A stretch of DNA of 64,000 bases from Tillus elongatus (Eukaryota > Arthropoda > Insecta > Coleoptera > Cleridae), in the NCBI GenBank assembly GCA_964006375.1, contig OZ023267.1, forward strand, positions 12,501,846 to 12,565,845, in the 5' to 3' direction. The first letter of the stretch is position 1; each line of letters begins with the position of its first letter. The notes beneath the pieces were generated by a model that was given only the letters and a program-made list of their open reading frames with translations, had not been told where the DNA came from and ran no database searches. Positions 49,669 through 62,922 of the stretch are shown piece by piece. A program made the translations under genes and the position numbers.

Positions 49669-51391
49669 TGTGAATTTTCGTAGTTTTCGAATTTTCACTA
49701 ATGATCGCGACTTAAATTTTGAAAAAATTACTTCAAATGACCGCGAACTATTAGCTTTTTGTTGAAAAGTGGATGTTTGGTCTGTGGTTAATTTTTTGTA
49801 ATAATTTTCTTCCGAAAGTAATTAATTGGAAAGCTCAATATTCTGATCCTTATTCATAATAACAGTGACATTGCCTTTGTCAGATCTTGTAACTATAAGG
49901 TTGTTATGTGATTTAAAAAAAGAAATTGATTTTTTGTGAAGTATTTCTAGGTAGGTGAACCTTGTTTGTTTTTGATAAAAATTTGTTAGAATGTTAATTA
50001 CTTGTGATCTGTATATATTCTGTTTACTAGTATTACACTGTGAAATTATAAATTCAATTTCAGACAAAAATTTTGAAAGATATAAGTCATTTTTCTTTGG
50101 ATAAATGCTAAACTTGTAACCTAAAGCCAAAAAATGTTTTATTACAATAGGTAATTCGGTATCAGAAATATTAGTTCAAGTAAAACTCGCATTATTTGTG
50201 AGTATTTTAAACCTTTGAATTTTTCCTATGTAAATTGTAAACTTTTTTCATTCCATGTTGTAGTCTTGATAATGGAATAACCTATTCCGAAAATTCCGCA
50301 ATTAATAAAGAGTTTTTATTTTGCAACTGACGGCTATTCCACAATTTTTAAGTAAATATATATTAGTATATATACTGATAACTCAAAAAATAATACGCCG
50401 ATTTTGATCAAATTTGATGCCTACCTTCCTTCTGTAAGTGGCTTGGATAGGTTCCTTAGCAAGGCATATCGGACCAGTTTTTCCCTGAAAATCTTGGGTT
50501 TTCTTTCGGAAAATTTTGTATCTCCGGAAATAACGAAGTTATGGCAACCAAATTTGATACACAGACACAGATTATTAAAAGTAACGTATGTACCAAAATT
50601 TAGATCTTTAGGTTGAAAGCCGAAAAAGTGATAAGCACTTAAAAAAATTGGGTGTCACTGGTGACCAGAGAAACGCATAAGACCAAAACAGTTTGTATGG
50701 ATAACAAAATCTATTGTATATTACAGACAAAGATTAAATTTTCTTGGCGCCAAAAGTTTCACAAGGACCATAAAATTACTTTAAACATTTTATAATTTTT
50801 CCTCTTAAAACGTCAAAATTGGAAACTTTCAGATAAGGAACCTGAAACCAATAAAACTTATATAGAAGAAATGTCGTGAGAAATGTGCTACAAACCTTCG
50901 AGTTTTAGCTTCAACCGTCATTGTCCTTTAATTTACTAAAATGTTTGCAAAAAATTCATTTCAAATAGACCCTTTCTCTGACACATTAGCAGTAGTTTGA
51001 GTTTTATAACCATATTTTACTAGTCTATAATTTCCGTACAAAAAAAATATGATTCTTGTGTAAGATTACTTAAGCCAATTTTTGTAGCGAATATTGCAAA
51101 TTTTCCCGAAAGAAATTGTGGGGAAATTTTCATGCAAAGATTTTTTTTGTTGTCAAAAACCTTTTTGTGGATAATTACATCTTGGCATGTGTGTAAATAG
51201 CTTAAAAAGGTTCGTTGGCGAGGAAACTTTTTGCACCTTTTTACACAATAAAGTTATTTTGATGAAATATGGTATATTTTTTCTACTATGTGGGTTATAG
51301 GTACAAAATTTGATGTTTTTCATTAAAAAAAAATATTTGCTATTAAAAACATTTTTTTAAAATCCACTATCATGACGCACTTGCTGCATCA
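49669..51391 (+). mobile_element. TA-core element split by a Penelope insertion
   Basis: The left end (49669-49752: GTGAATTTTCG..TTTTCACTAATG, GATCGCGACTT, TCAAATGACCGCGAAC) and the right part (50351-51391: a short TATATATTAGTATATATAC remnant, TGATAACTCAAAAAATAATA, the body, and the end ATGACGCACTTGCTGC) bracket a PLE fragment. The PLE sits where the (TA)n core should be. Confidence 0.8.
49753..50350 (-). mobile_element. Penelope-like element, 5' end and start of ORF
   Basis: Minus-strand frame from 50130: ALGYKFSIYPKKNDLYLSKF, LSEIEFIISQ, then LIVTRSDKGNVTVIMNK. This is the conserved N-terminal region of PLE proteins just before the RT fingers (pattern: lalGxkFxxxP...IxxADKGxxTVIM). ENYYKKLTTDQTST follows in a shifted frame. 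The outer ~190 bp (50150-50345) is the inverted version of the 3' end of the PLE at 46610. RT core and endonuclease are absent. Confidence 0.8.
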
Positions 51392-51414
51392 AGACTTTTG
51401 ATTTTGGTACTGAG

Positions 51415-51690
51415 GTATATTGGGTTAATTGCTTTCTTTAACCTAAAAAAAACTTTTGTCCAATTTTCACACTTTAATTATGACGTCATCTTGTCGGTAT
51501 AGGTAGGTATGCGACAATTATTTTATATTATGGGTGCTTGCAAATCCTAAGGGGTGTAGCTATTGGGTTTATTGCTTTGTTTAACCTAAACAAAGCTTGA
51601 AATGAAATGAAAATGTTCACACTTTAATTATGACACGTGTATATGCGAAAATTATTTTAATAATAGGTCCTTGCAAACGACGTTTTCTTT
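51415..51690. repeat. 143-bp direct repeat, two copies
   Basis: TGGGTTAATTGCTTTCTTTA at 51421 and TGGGTTTATTGCTTTGTTTA at 51564. Both are followed by TTCACACTTTAATTATGAC and a GCTTGCAAA/CCTTGCAAA end. Unknown unit. Confidence 0.85.
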
Positions 51691-51777
51691 GTAATTTTGA
51701 TCATTATTATTTTAATAAATGCATAAGAAGAGATCCAGATCATTTGGTCAACACTGTATATTAAGGTTAAAAGTTCG

Positions 51778-52317
<540 letters not shown>

Positions 52318-52344
52318 AAACGTTAAATATTTTCATTGGTATAC

Positions 52345-52424
<80 letters not shown>
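52345..52424. repeat. (TA)n microsatellite
   Basis: About 40 TA units, 30 bp beyond the end of the previous TA-core copy and without TA-core blocks of its own. Confidence 0.95.
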
Positions 52425-52428
<4 letters not shown>

Positions 52429-52823
52429 CTACGATATCAGTTGAATTGATTAAATAAATGCTTCACCGACAGCTTTTTACCTATACAATTTTGGAATTTA
52501 TTTAAACGGAATCACAATCAGAAGACATTTCAGGAAATATAGGTATATGATGTAGGCTTACCTTCGGTTCTTCTCTATTATTTTTTTTTTGGATTATATT
52601 AACTGTCTTACACCAGTTTTTAAAGAAAAATCAAAATATAATGATTTTTACCATAACGTTCCTGCTTGTTGGTCAAACATTTTTGAGATAAAGTTAGGTC
52701 CTATACGTATTAGGTGTACATCTTTATTTTGTTTTTCTTGTTAAGTTGTTAAATTTATAATTCTATGCGAATTAATTTAACCGCCGATTTAAAAATAATA
52801 ATAGGGATAATAATAAAAAGTTC
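52425..52823. other. Noncoding spacer
   Basis: Nothing recognised. Confidence 0.4.
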
Positions 52824-53283
52824 GGGCTGCAGTAAGTGTTTTATGGTAGTGAATTTTTATTAAATGCTTCAAACTTGAATAACTCAATTTCCTATAAACT
52901 TAGAAAGTTTAATTTTGGTATGTAGTAAGGTCTTTCCTGAGGCAATATATTCACCAAATTTCATTGAAAAAGCTTTGTAATATTCGGAGAAAAAAAAATT
53001 TCGAAAGAAAACTCAACATTTGAATAACTCAATTTTCTATAAACTTAGAAAGTTGAATTTTGGTACGTAGGAAGGTCTCTCCCAGGGCAACATATCTGAT
53101 AAATGTCATTAAAACAGCTGTGTAATTTTCGGAGAGAAATTTTTTTAGAAAGAAAACTCAAATTTTCCCGAAAACCCCCGTCCGATTTTCCTGGCTAACG
53201 AACTTATCCAAGCCATTAATAAAGGAAAGGCGCTTGCCGAGTTGCATCGAAATCGGTTAATTATTTTTCGAGTTGTCGGATGG

Positions 53284-53365
<82 letters not shown>

Positions 53366-53497
53366 ATATAAAAATTGAAACTGACTCTGAATATGGGTTC
53401 TAGGCGCCCAAATTCGCGCTTATTTCAAAAAATTTTTGTAAAGTCTCACCATGGATACCTCTCTAGTAGTGAATTTTTTTAAATAAAAATTCACTAA
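52824..53497 (-). mobile_element. TA-core element with 145-bp internal duplication
   Basis: Hairpin end (GGGCTGCAGTAAGTGTTTTA), then the segment TTGAATAACTCAATTT...CTTAGAAAGTTKAATTTTGG twice (52875 and 53020). CTGGCTAACGAACTTATCCA, (TA)n (53287-53361), ACTGACTCTGAATATGGGTT and the palindromic end TAGTGAATTTT...AATTCACTAA follow. It is the TA-core copy closest to the 3' side of mab-21. Confidence 0.9.
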
Positions 53498-54094
53498 TAA
53501 GAATAAATATGAATACTAAGGACTCTTAATACAATCCTTTGTTGCACTCTTCCTTAATTTTAGTAAACGGATTTTCAAATCAAAAAAAAATCTAGACATT
53601 TTTACAGTAACTTATCTTTGATTTAAACTACTTATGTTACATTAACTATGAAAATCTATTCACGTTTTAGGTGGTCCTACCTATAAATTTCTGAACCTAA
53701 AATTTTGCTTTAGGAGAATAAAAATAATGTATAACTTTAATAATACGTTTATTTTGTATCAGCTTTTTCAAAATTGTACAAAACATCTCATCGTATCCAC
53801 ATATATGTATATATGCCTTATGTATTTATAATTTAATTTAATATTAAAACACTTACTTATATAATTTAATATACCTATCGTCAGATCACAGGTTGCATTA
53901 AATCCATTGAATTCTTTAGCGACGGCACAGTTCCATTAATATACCTTCTTGAAATATTCTTACACAACTTAATCAAAAACAAAACAAACTTGTAACATGC
54001 TTAGGTACCTATATAAATAAAAAGACACACACTGTGTGCGCCCTAAAGTGAAGTCAACAGTCAAAACAGATGAAGAAATAAAATATCACACTAA
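53498..54094 (-). other. mab-21 3' flank / probable 3' UTR
   Basis: Repeat-free sequence between the nearest transposon and the mab-21 stop codon. A minus-strand AATAAA (TTTATT on plus, 53748-53753) would give a 3' UTR of about 340 nt. The extent is inferred. Confidence 0.5.
53748..53753 (-). terminator. Candidate polyadenylation signal of mab-21
   Basis: AATAAA on the minus strand, the nearest canonical signal downstream of the stop codon. Not supported by transcript data here. Confidence 0.4.
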
Positions 54095-55192
54095 TTATAA
54101 TTTCTCAAAACATCTAGAATTAGTCAACATTTCTCTTGTCAGTCTCCAAACTTGTTTCGCGGCATTTTCCAAAGCACTCGGTGATTTACCCTTGAACAAA
54201 TCCAGGTTAGGCAAGAAATAATGAGGGCATCTTCGACACTGAAGACATGATATTAATTGCAGAAATATTCCATTTATTCTATCAGCAATACAAGCTTCAT
54301 CCCATTCAGTTTCCCTCGGATGCTTTTCACACTCGTAGAGCAGGAGGGTTTTCATGTGATAACTGGTCACTGGATTCCCTGGAAGATCCAGATGTCTGTC
54401 TCGTATAGCTTTTAAAATGCTGAGGCATTTTCTGCGACAGCTGCCCTGTAATAACCGATTTTCAGCCTCGATGAACGAAAGAACCCATGCGTCGCCTTCC
54501 ATCGCTGACTGTTTTCCCTGTAAAGCTATACATTCTTTAGATAACAAATCGAACCCTTCAGTCTTTACTTCCACAACAATATTCGGATGTGGCCACGGTA
54601 TTTGCGGTAACGGCCAATGTGCTGCCGACCGCGGCCAAAGCCCGGCACACTTAAAAGCCGGCGTAATTTGCACTATGTAACGTTCTCTAATTCTTAACTT
54701 CACTTCAGTTGTGTCCGCTATCATCTTCACCGAATCTCTGTACGAACATTTGTCACAAGCTTGTGCCATCAAAGTCTGGAACCTGGACCGCATCTTCCTC
54801 GCCGACAGGTAACCAGATGCGGTTATAAACTCAACCCACAAGGACATCGAACGTTTCCTTCCGTCGCTTAGTTTGAGAACCGCACAACCGGGTAAAGTTC
54901 CATCATCTACGAAATTCAGCACTCCCATTTGATTGAGATAGATGACTACTTCGAACTCACTGGGTGATATGACCTCCAGACCGTCATATCTCCCGTTGTA
55001 ATCCGTGAGGGAAGATATGAAACGCGGTTCTTGCACTTCGACTTCTTTGAGAACATCTTGCACTACTCTGCACACCTCTTGTATGGTTTTATTGATCTGG
55101 AGCCGCCTCGCTTGCACCTTCTCCGTATAGAATTTGTTAATTTGATAGACCATCTTGGATTGTGCCGCCAACATATCGGGCGGCACGAGCAT
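54095..55192 (-). CDS. mab-21: mab-21 developmental regulator (Mab-21 domain protein), single exon
   Basis: An intact 365-codon frame covering the whole length of insect mab-21; vertebrate MAB21L1/L2 are about 359 residues. The start MLVPPDMLAAQSKM is the invariant family N-terminus, and an in-frame stop lies about 20 codons upstream, so the ATG at 55192 is well fixed. Conserved blocks: QEVCRVVQDVLKEVEVQEPR (38-57), a hydrophobic NTase-like core (71-120), WPLPQIPWPHPN (193-204), YHMKTLLLYECEKHP (278-292) and CLQCRRCPHYFLP (316-328). Established: the family has a cGAS-like nucleotidyltransferase fold, but developmental MAB21 proteins have no proven enzyme activity; they act in cell-fate choice in worm sensory rays and vertebrate eye. 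GC content and codon usage contrast with the surrounding AT-rich repeats. No frameshift or stop: a functional gene. Confidence 0.97.
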   Translation of the reverse strand: MLVPPDMLAAQSKMVYQINKFYTEKVQARRLQINKTIQEVCRVVQDVLKEVEVQEPRFISSLTDYNGRYDGLEVISPSEFEVVIYLNQMGVLNFVDDGTLPGCAVLKLSDGRKRSMSLWVEFITASGYLSARKMRSRFQTLMAQACDKCSYRDSVKMIADTTEVKLRIRERYIVQITPAFKCAGLWPRSAAHWPLPQIPWPHPNIVVEVKTEGFDLLSKECIALQGKQSAMEGDAWVLSFIEAENRLLQGSCRRKCLSILKAIRDRHLDLPGNPVTSYHMKTLLLYECEKHPRETEWDEACIADRINGIFLQLISCLQCRRCPHYFLPNLDLFKGKSPSALENAAKQVWRLTREMLTNSRCFEKL

Positions 55193-55576
55193 TTCAACTG
55201 ATGGGCCGCCGCAGAGTGTATTTGAAGTGACATCCGGAGCCAGCGTGGACGATTATGATGGAAGTCTTCCCCGAAGGACGTGAGATCGAAGACGCGTGTG
55301 TGAGGTGGTGGGATATGCACCGATTTCAATTGACGGGGTGTACTGTTGTACGTTTCTTTTACAGCGGTTAATCTTGATAGCGGAATGACGGGCGAAGTGA
55401 TGGATCGACGAGAAGTCGCGTTTGGACACTGCGGGTGAGCCGTAGAAGCGGCCAGGTGAAGGCAGCTCCGCCCACTGAGAAGAGGCGTGGATTACACTGA
55501 GGGAACTCCCACTGTCCGCACCAATAAGTGAACAGATGTCGGCGCAACGGGAGCCTGTTATGCGTTCAGCGATCAT
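55063..55576 (-). other. Overlapping upstream open frames in the mab-21 leader
   Basis: Two minus-strand frames lie in the presumed 5' leader: 55253-55576 (107 codons, MIAERITGSRC...) and 55063-55329 (88 codons, MKSVHIPPPHTRV...). The second overlaps the mab-21 start in another frame. If transcribed they would act as uORFs that reduce mab-21 translation. Neither resembles a known protein, and chance frames in GC-richer DNA are equally possible. Confidence 0.3.
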
Positions 55577-55640
55577 GTTTTGTGTTTCACTGGCAAAAGG
55601 AAGCGCGGGGCGAGAGGGGCACGACGAGGGATAGCATTAA
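55193..55640 (-). promoter_or_regulatory. mab-21 5' leader and probable core promoter region
   Basis: GC-richer, repeat-free DNA directly upstream of the start codon. On the minus strand it contains a GC box (GTGGGCGGAGC, plus-strand 55465-55475) and TCAGT initiator-like sites near 55477 and 55497. No clear TATA box. The transcription start is not determinable from sequence. Confidence 0.4.
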
Positions 55641-55888
55641 AGGTTTGTTTTGTTGATTATATTATTATGGATCTGTGCATGTTAAATGTCAGGACGGTTT
55701 TTCTTTATTGATCGTTGGTTGAAACAATTGAATCGGTCGTGATAAACAAGTCGGAAAATATTCAACGTAAAGGTCGGGTGCATGAAAATATTTGACACGT
55801 GTTTGGGGGGGTGGGTTGTTTGGCAGATTGATCTGAACGGGTGCCTAAAAATAATTAAAGTTTGCATTACCTATCTTAGAAAAGTTCG

Positions 55889-56985
55889 GGACGCTGCAAG
55901 TGCGTTATGGTAGTGAATTTTCATAAAAAGGTTTTTAATAGCAAATATGTGTGTGTTTTTTTTTTTTTCAGAAAGCAGGCATCAAATTTGGTTACCAGTA
56001 TAACCTATATAGTAAAAACAATGTGCCATGTTTCATCAAAATAACTTTATTATTTGAAAACGTACAGAAATTTCCGGAAGTAAACTTAAAGTGTAACCGA
56101 AAAAATCTGTTTCTTGGTCAACCTTATAGGCTAATAGCAAATTGAGCTTTTCAAATATAAAGCATTTAATCAAAATTCGCTACCATAACGCACTTGCTGC
56201 GTCCAGAATTTCTTAACTTACAAACATGCATTATATTTCGATGGAAAATGCAAAAACATAAGGCGTTTTCGACTAAAAAAAAATTATTTGTATCACCAAC
56301 GACTTATGGGCCACCCTGTAATTGTAGCAATAATTTTTTAAGGTGTAGCTCAAGACACCGTATAATTAATGTATACAATATTTTTTCATAGCTTGTATAA
56401 TAACGGATATATTGAGCTTTATTGATTTTTTACGAAAATTCGACAAAAATTATATACCTATCATTAAACGCTAAACTCTATAGCTAAGACTACTGCCAAA
56501 CATCAGAGAAAGGGTCTATTTGAAATGAATTTTCTGGAAATATTTTAGTAAAATGAAGGACAGCGACGGTTGAAACTAAGACTTCAGGGTTTGTAAAACA
56601 TTCTTCTTGAGACATTTTCTTTCCATAGCCCGTATTAAATTCAAGTTCTTTGCCTAAATGTTGCGAATTTTGACGTTTTAAATTGTCACTTTGGCGTTTT
56701 GAGGAAAACCCCAATTTATTTTTCTTTAAATGCCCATAACTTTTTTGTCTTTCGACCTACAGAGCTAAATTTTGGTATATGGCTTACCTATAACGACGTA
56801 AACCAGCGTGGTTGCCCTTACTTTGTTAATTCCAGAGATATATTTTTTGAAAGAAAACACAAAATTTTCCGGGAAAACCTGCGCCGATTTTCCTGACTAA
56901 CGAACTTATCCAAGCCATTTGCAAAAGGAAGGTATTCACCAAATTTAATCAAAATCGGCCCATTATTTTTTGAGTTATCGGTGTG

Positions 56986-57067
<82 letters not shown>

Positions 57068-57197
57068 GTATATAAAAGTGAAACTGACCCCGGATAATTT
57101 CTAAGGGGCCTAATTAACGCTCATTTGAAGAAATTTTTTCAAAATTCAAAAGTCGGGATCTCCTCATTAGTGATTTTTTTTAAAGAAAATTCACTAA
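55889..57197 (-). mobile_element. TA-core element, full-length reference copy (1309 bp)
   Basis: All parts in order: two-headed unit (55889-56204), ACGACTTATGGGCCACCCTG, CATCAGAGAAAGGGTCTATT, TTTGACGTTTTAAATTGTCA, CTGACTAACGAACTTATCCA, TGAGTTATCGGTGTGATAAA, (TA)n (56990-57063), GAAACTGACCCCGGATAAT, TCAAAAGTCGGGATCTCCTC and the palindromic end finishing TTCACTAA. No ORF with transposase or Rep/helicase features. It lies about 700 bp upstream of the mab-21 start codon. Confidence 0.92.
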
Positions 57198-57212
57198 AAA
57201 TCAAACTCAATA

Positions 57213-57461
57213 CAGATGTAGAGACTTCTTGCTTGGCTTCACAGTTGCTTGTTTTTACTTTGTAACCGGTTTCGCTCTGTTACGGCATCGTTAGACAGGA
57301 AACAATTAAATTAATTAATACGAAGTCATGGCGACTATAAATAAGAAAAGTACGTGGATCAAAACACCCTAACCATATCTGACGACACTGCAAAAGGGCG
57401 AACCCGGTCACAGAGAAGAAAACAAGCAATCGTGAAGCTAGAGAAGAAGTCTCTACATCTC
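57213..57461. repeat. 249-bp inverted-repeat element with ~80-bp arms
   Basis: GATGTAGAGACTTCTTGCTT at 57215 is mirrored by GAAGAAGTCTCTACATCTC ending at 57461. Homology continues inward through GCTTCACAGTTGCTTG / CAAGCAATCGTGAAGC and AACCGGTTTCGCTCTG / GGGCGAACCCGGTCAC. A snap-back unit, either a MITE or inverted PLE termini. It begins 16 bp after the end of the TA-core copy. Confidence 0.8.
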
Positions 57462-58562
57462 TATTTAGAATGGAATCATCTTAGCAAGAGTAACAACAAT
57501 TTATGAAAATCAAATTAATCGTCTTCAAGTGAGGAATCAGGATTTGTGTTTTATACTCGATTCATTTTTCAAAAATAATACAGGTAGCTATTAATTTTGT
57601 TTCGCTAATGTTAATCTTCTTAAGCGTATCTACCACCAGTTGCAATAGATGTTCAAAAACGATACATTTTAATTTGCACAGAAAAAATAAGTTAGGTAAT
57701 TGTCGTATAATCAAATTAATATGGATTTTCTTTTTGTGTTGAATTAGGTTTTTCTGAAACAGAAATTATGATTTTATCATTATCACAGTCTAAAGGTAAT
57801 GTTGCCTTGTCGTCATATCAATCACTCCCCTGGTGGATATTTTCACTTCATTGTAGCTCCGCGTTAGTTTCTGCTATTGATCTAGCTCTTCCCCTTTTTC
57901 CACGTTTGTGTTCTGCAGATATTACCTTCACGAAAGTATATAGAATTTCTCATCGTATGATGACGCTAAGTTTGTTAATGAAACGATCCTAAAGATGTGT
58001 TGTGGTGGTTTGGGTCCTCCAGGTGTACCTATGTCTCAAAATATGTCCAACAAAATTTGCTTTTCTCCGCTGTCAGTTTTTTGGCAAGCATCTTTGTCAT
58101 TTCACCCGTTCAACAAACTTCTATTCGTCTTTCTATCCGTGCACTTTGTCTTTGTCATTTTTCTCCAAGTACAAATTTTTCTTCATGCGTTGCTTAGCCA
58201 GAGTCTAGACAGAGAAAACGGATTACTTGCTTTAAAGAAAGTTTCTTTTGTTCAAATAAATGTGTGCTTTGTATACGGCGAAAGAAATAACTACTTCTTT
58301 AAAAAATCACTTTTTGACATTTGCAAAGCTAATATTTCTTTCAGACAAGTAATTATTTATTGGGATTAACGTATTCAAGTTGGAAAGCGAAACAATCATT
58401 TAAAACTGGAAATATTATACCTACTTGATGTAAATAGTTAGTTGTTTCAGGCAAATTAATTTTATTATTCTTAAAAAATATATATTTTATTTATATATGT
58501 TTACATTTTTCGTGTAAACAAATATTTATTCAATTTGAATTTATAAATGTTGTACACATTTG
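57462..58562. other. Mixed noncoding DNA with an unassigned coding relic
   Basis: On the minus strand 57750-57940 reads FVKVISAEHKRGKRGRARSI, then AETNAELQ, stop. The basic KRGKRGR stretch recalls linker or tail regions of some transposases, but this is not enough to name it. 57960-58020 resembles 45000-45090. The plus-strand frames at 57768-58369 look like chance. Confidence 0.35.
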
Positions 58563-58694
58563 AGTGAGTTTTCTTTAAAAAATCACTAATGAGGAGATCC
58601 CGACTTTTGAATTTTGAAAAAAATTATTCAAATGAGCGCTATTTAGGACCCCTGGAACCCAAATCCGAGGTCGGTTTCAGACTTAATATGTTTA

Positions 58695-58758
<64 letters not shown>

Positions 58759-59407
58759 TTATTTATTTATGTGTCACACCTATAACTAAAAAAAGATTGG
58801 ACCGATTTTGCTAAACTTGGTGAGTACCTTCCTTTCGCAAGTGGCTTGGATAAGTTCGTTAGCCAGGAAAATCCGCCTAGGTTTTCCCGGGGTTTAAATC
58901 ATTATAGGTAAGTTACCTACCAAAATTTAGCTCTGTAGGTTAAAGGACAAAAAAGTTACAGGCATTTAAAAAAAAAGGGGGTTGCCTCAAAACGTCAAAG
59001 TCGCGATTTTAGACGTCAAAATTGGTATTATTTAGGCAATGAACCTGAAACTAATATGAGCTATGGAAGGAAAATGTCTCAAGAAGAATGTTTTACAAAG
59101 CCCGAAGTCTTAGTTTCAATCGCCATTGTCCTTCATTTTACTAAAATATTCCCAGAAAATTCATTTCAAATAGACCCTTTCTCTGATGATTTGGCAGTGG
59201 TGTTGGCTATAGAGTTGATAGGTTAATGGTATATCATTTTTGTCGAATTTTCGTAAAAAATCTTTAAAGATCAATATATCCGTTATTATGCACGATACGA
59301 AAAAAAATTGTATACATTAATTATAGGGTGTCTTGAACTACATCTTAAAAATATTTCTACAATTACAGGGTGGTCCATAAGTCGTTGGTGATTAAAGTTT
59401 TCTTTTT
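58563..59407 (+). mobile_element. TA-core element interrupted by the next copy
   Basis: Palindromic end (GTGAGTTTTCTTTAAAAAAT...CACTAATG), GAGGAGATCCCGACTTTTGA, CCAAATCCGAGGTC, (TA)n (58700-58753) with (TTTA)n, CCTATAACTAAAAAAAGATT, and the body up to CATAAGTCGTTGGTGATT. It is then broken by a second element at 59408. Confidence 0.85.
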
Positions 59408-59449
59408 TAGTGAATTTTCTTAAAAAAAATCACTATTGGGGAGATCCGT

Positions 59450-59547
<98 letters not shown>

Positions 59548-60654
59548 TACCAATAACTCAAAAATTAATGGACCGATCTTGATCAAATTTGAATTTGGTG
59601 AGTACCTTCTTTTTGCAAGTGGTTTGGATAAATTCGTTGGCCAGGAAAATCGGACTAGGTTTTCGTGGAAAATTTGGTGTTTTCTTTCTAAAAAAATTTA
59701 TATCTCCGGAAATAACAAAGTGCGGGTAACCAAATTTGGTACGCGAATTTGTATTATAAAGAGTAAACCATGTACCAAAATTTAGGTCTTTAAGTTTAAG
59801 GACAAAAAGTTACGTGCAGCTAAAGAAATACATTTTGGAGTTTTCCTCAAAACGTCAAACTCGCAATTTATAACGTCAAAATTGGCAATGTTTAGGCAAA
59901 GAACGTGAAATAAATACGAATTGTGAAAAGAAAATGTTACAAGAAGAGTGTTCTGCGAACCTTTAAGTTTCAGATTCAACCGTCATTGCCCTTCATTTTA
60001 CTAAAATATTTACAGAAAATTCATTTCAAATAGACCCTTTCTCTGATGCTTTGGCTGTCAGTTTAGTTAAGTTGATGCTTTCGCTGAATGTTTAGTGAAG
60101 TTCATGGTTTAACGGTCTATAATTTTTAACTAATTTTCGTAGAACAAATTCGTTACTGCATTTTAGCATTTTAGCATTTTTTATCGAAATATGATGCATG
60201 TTTGTAAGAAATAAATCTGGACGCAGTAAGTGCGTTTTGGTAGCGAATTTTCATTAAATCCTTCAAATTTCAAAAACCCAATTTGCTATTAACGTAAGTT
60301 TTGTTGTTTAGGAAACCAACAGTTAACTTTATTTTCGGAAATTTTTTAAATAAACGCGGCAAGGGCGTTTTGGTAGCGAATTTTCATTAAGTGTTTCAAA
60401 TTTCAATAACTCAATTTGCTATTAACCTAAGGTTTATTGGCTAGGAGACCAGTTTTCTCAGAAACATTTAAAGTTTATTTTCGGAACATCTTTGTACATT
60501 TTCAAATAATTATTTTGATAAAATATGGTACATTGTTCCTACTATATAGGTTATACCGGTAACCAAATTGATGCCTGCTCGCATTAGAGCAATATATTTG
60601 TAATTTAAAAACATTTTTATGAAAATTCACTTCCATAACGCACTTGCTGCGTCT
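59408..60654 (+). mobile_element. TA-core element following directly in the same orientation
   Basis: TAGTGAATTTTCTTAAAAAA, CACTATTGGGGAGATCCGTG (the left block is shortened), (TA)n (59453-59546), CGTACCAATAACTCAAAAAT, full body, a duplicated hairpin head (60219 and 60355) and the right end CCATAACGCACTTGCTGCGT at 60654. The short left block equals the one at 15200-15236. Confidence 0.85.
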
Positions 60655-60810
60655 AGAGTTTTTATAAATCGAAACAATTTATTTCTTCGATTTCAAAACC
60701 TTTCTGGTAAATTTGTTTTGGTTACAAATGGTTATTTCTATAAAATACTTTTTAATCCAAAAACATATTGTGTTGAATTAAAGAACAGCATTATTTTTCA
60801 ATAAATGTTT
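60655..60810. other. Short spacer
   Basis: Nothing recognised. Confidence 0.3.

Positions 60811-62922
<2,112 letters not shown>

Noticed and set aside
54417..54680. Plus-strand frame inside mab-21
   Set aside because: Antisense shadow of a strongly conserved minus-strand coding sequence.
57995..58369. 124-codon plus-strand frame (MCCGGLGPPGV...) as a host gene
   Set aside because: Composition (F, V, S, L rich) and overlap of several frames suggest chance, and part of the upstream DNA is a dispersed repeat.
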